Source of the DNA: Qipengyuania gaetbuli
GTDB taxonomy: Bacteria > Pseudomonadota > Alphaproteobacteria > Sphingomonadales > Sphingomonadaceae
Direction: 5' to 3'
DNA: 64,000 nt
NCBI RefSeq assembly: GCF_020171365.1
Contig: NZ_JAIUZO010000002.1
Location: forward strand, 1,240,001-1,304,000
Shown: piece after piece, positions 63,676 to 64,000 of the stretch
Layout: every line of letters starts with the position of its first letter
Position numbering within the stretch: the first letter of the stretch is position 1
Notes under the pieces: model-generated
The model's input: the letters and a program-made list of their open reading frames with translations, nothing else
Database searches by the model: none
What the model was told of the DNA's origin: nothing
Position numbers and translations under genes: made by a program

Positions 63676-64000
63676 ATCGCCTTGCCTCCTTCGAATTCGC
63701 CTGCCGCCCTGTGGCTGCGTTCGCTGCACAGGCGGATGATCGCAGCTGCGGTTTCCTCGATCGAGCGGCGCGTCACATCGATCACCGGCCAGCCGTTATC
63801 GGCGAACATGCGGCGGGCGAAGGCGACTTCCGATTTCACCCGCTCGTTGTCGATATAGGCGGTCTGCGACTGTTCGTTGAGCGTCAGCAGGCGATTGCGG
63901 CGGATCTGGACCAGCCGTTCGGGCGCAGTGGTCAGACCCACGACCAGCGGCTTCTTCAGTTCGAACAGCTTGGGCGGCGGCGGGCTTTCCACCACCAGCG
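63672..64000 (-). CDS. ppsR: PPSR/PDRP kinase-pyrophosphorylase, C-terminal part
   Basis: About 109 C-terminal codons of a gene that continues past the right edge; the start lies outside. [40 protein letters not shown] and [19 protein letters not shown] match the bifunctional regulatory protein of PEP synthase or pyruvate phosphate dikinase (DUF299). It is first in the ppsR-maf-aroE-coaE chain. Confidence 0.93.
   Translation of the reverse strand, partial: LVVESPPPPKLFELKKPLVVGLTTAPERLVQIRRNRLLTLNEQSQTAYIDNERVKSEVAFARRMFADNGWPVIDVTRRSIEETAAAIIRLCSERSHRAAGEFEGGKAI

Overview
This window is chromosomal DNA from a GC-rich alphaproteobacterium. It is most likely a member of the Sphingomonadales, close to Erythrobacteraceae. 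The inference rests on gene content: MmcB, PopZ, DUF2093 and DUF1491 proteins, UrcA, a ThiS-ThiG fusion, a very short SufD, an L28/L13/S9 ribosomal set, and GTG starts in four-base overlaps. Nearly every gene is a housekeeping or family-level conserved gene. I see no insertion sequence, prophage, CRISPR array or rRNA. The only tRNA is tRNA-Arg(CCG) at the left edge.

Layout. 1-0.4 kb: the tail of an unrecognised gene and tRNA-Arg. 0.5-4.7 kb: MmcB, a membrane di-iron hydroxylase, a DUF2141 protein and a large acidic PAS-like protein. 4.8-8.9 kb: a co-directional run of App1-type phosphatase, alpha/beta hydrolase, M48 protease with TPRs and a DsbA-like thioredoxin. 8.9-11.6 kb: an HD-domain protein and a LytS/LytTR two-component pair. 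11.7-13.8 kb: nadC, a membrane protein and RNase T2. 13.8-15.7 kb: an AraC/LysR regulator pair that looks compositionally different. 15.9-21.7 kb: tadA, rpmB, a phytase-like esterase, an M23 peptidase, and xseA/purD with overlapping divergent start codons. 21.7-27.0 kb: a serine beta-lactamase-like hydrolase, cytochrome c, a PfkB kinase, an EI24 protein, a lipoprotein and an internally duplicated protein.

27.0-33.2 kb holds a complete suf operon on the minus strand, in transcription order: Rrf2 regulator, sufB, a DUF559 protein, sufC, sufD, sufS, sufT-like, sufA-like and a 64-residue protein. Each gene overlaps the next by 1-14 bases, so it should act as one translationally coupled Fe-S assembly unit. 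Likely clients elsewhere in the window include class I fumarase and a thioredoxin-like ferredoxin; erpA lies at 57.4 kb. 33.3-43.4 kb carries an AraC regulator, a region with a strong minus-strand terminator and possible small RNA, pyrD, ggt, a long-chain acyl-CoA ligase, thiSG with merC under a candidate Fur/Zur-type operator, ctaA and cutA. 43.6-44.6 kb is rplM-rpsI with its terminator. 44.7-51.1 kb has a phosphoesterase/lipid-kinase pair, UrcA, a second LytS/LytTR pair and fumarase. 51.3-58.5 kb has a degenerate PCMT-like protein with TolC, popZ, an S9 peptidase, ferredoxin, CBS protein, erpA and exonuclease III. 58.6-64.0 kb ends with minus-strand genes: a SleB-type hydrolase, DUF1491, a thioesterase, hpf, dnaQ, and the cluster ppsR-maf-aroE-coaE, where ppsR is cut by the window edge.

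The points I consider most worth checking are the DUF559 gene inside the suf operon, the ThiS-ThiG fusion behind merC and a metal-type operator, the terminator and possible small RNA at 34.36-34.46 kb, the duplicated EF-hand-like protein at 26.1 kb, the degenerate methyltransferase in front of TolC, and the possible di-iron HD oxygenase at 8.9 kb. None amounts to an obvious new defence or mobile system.
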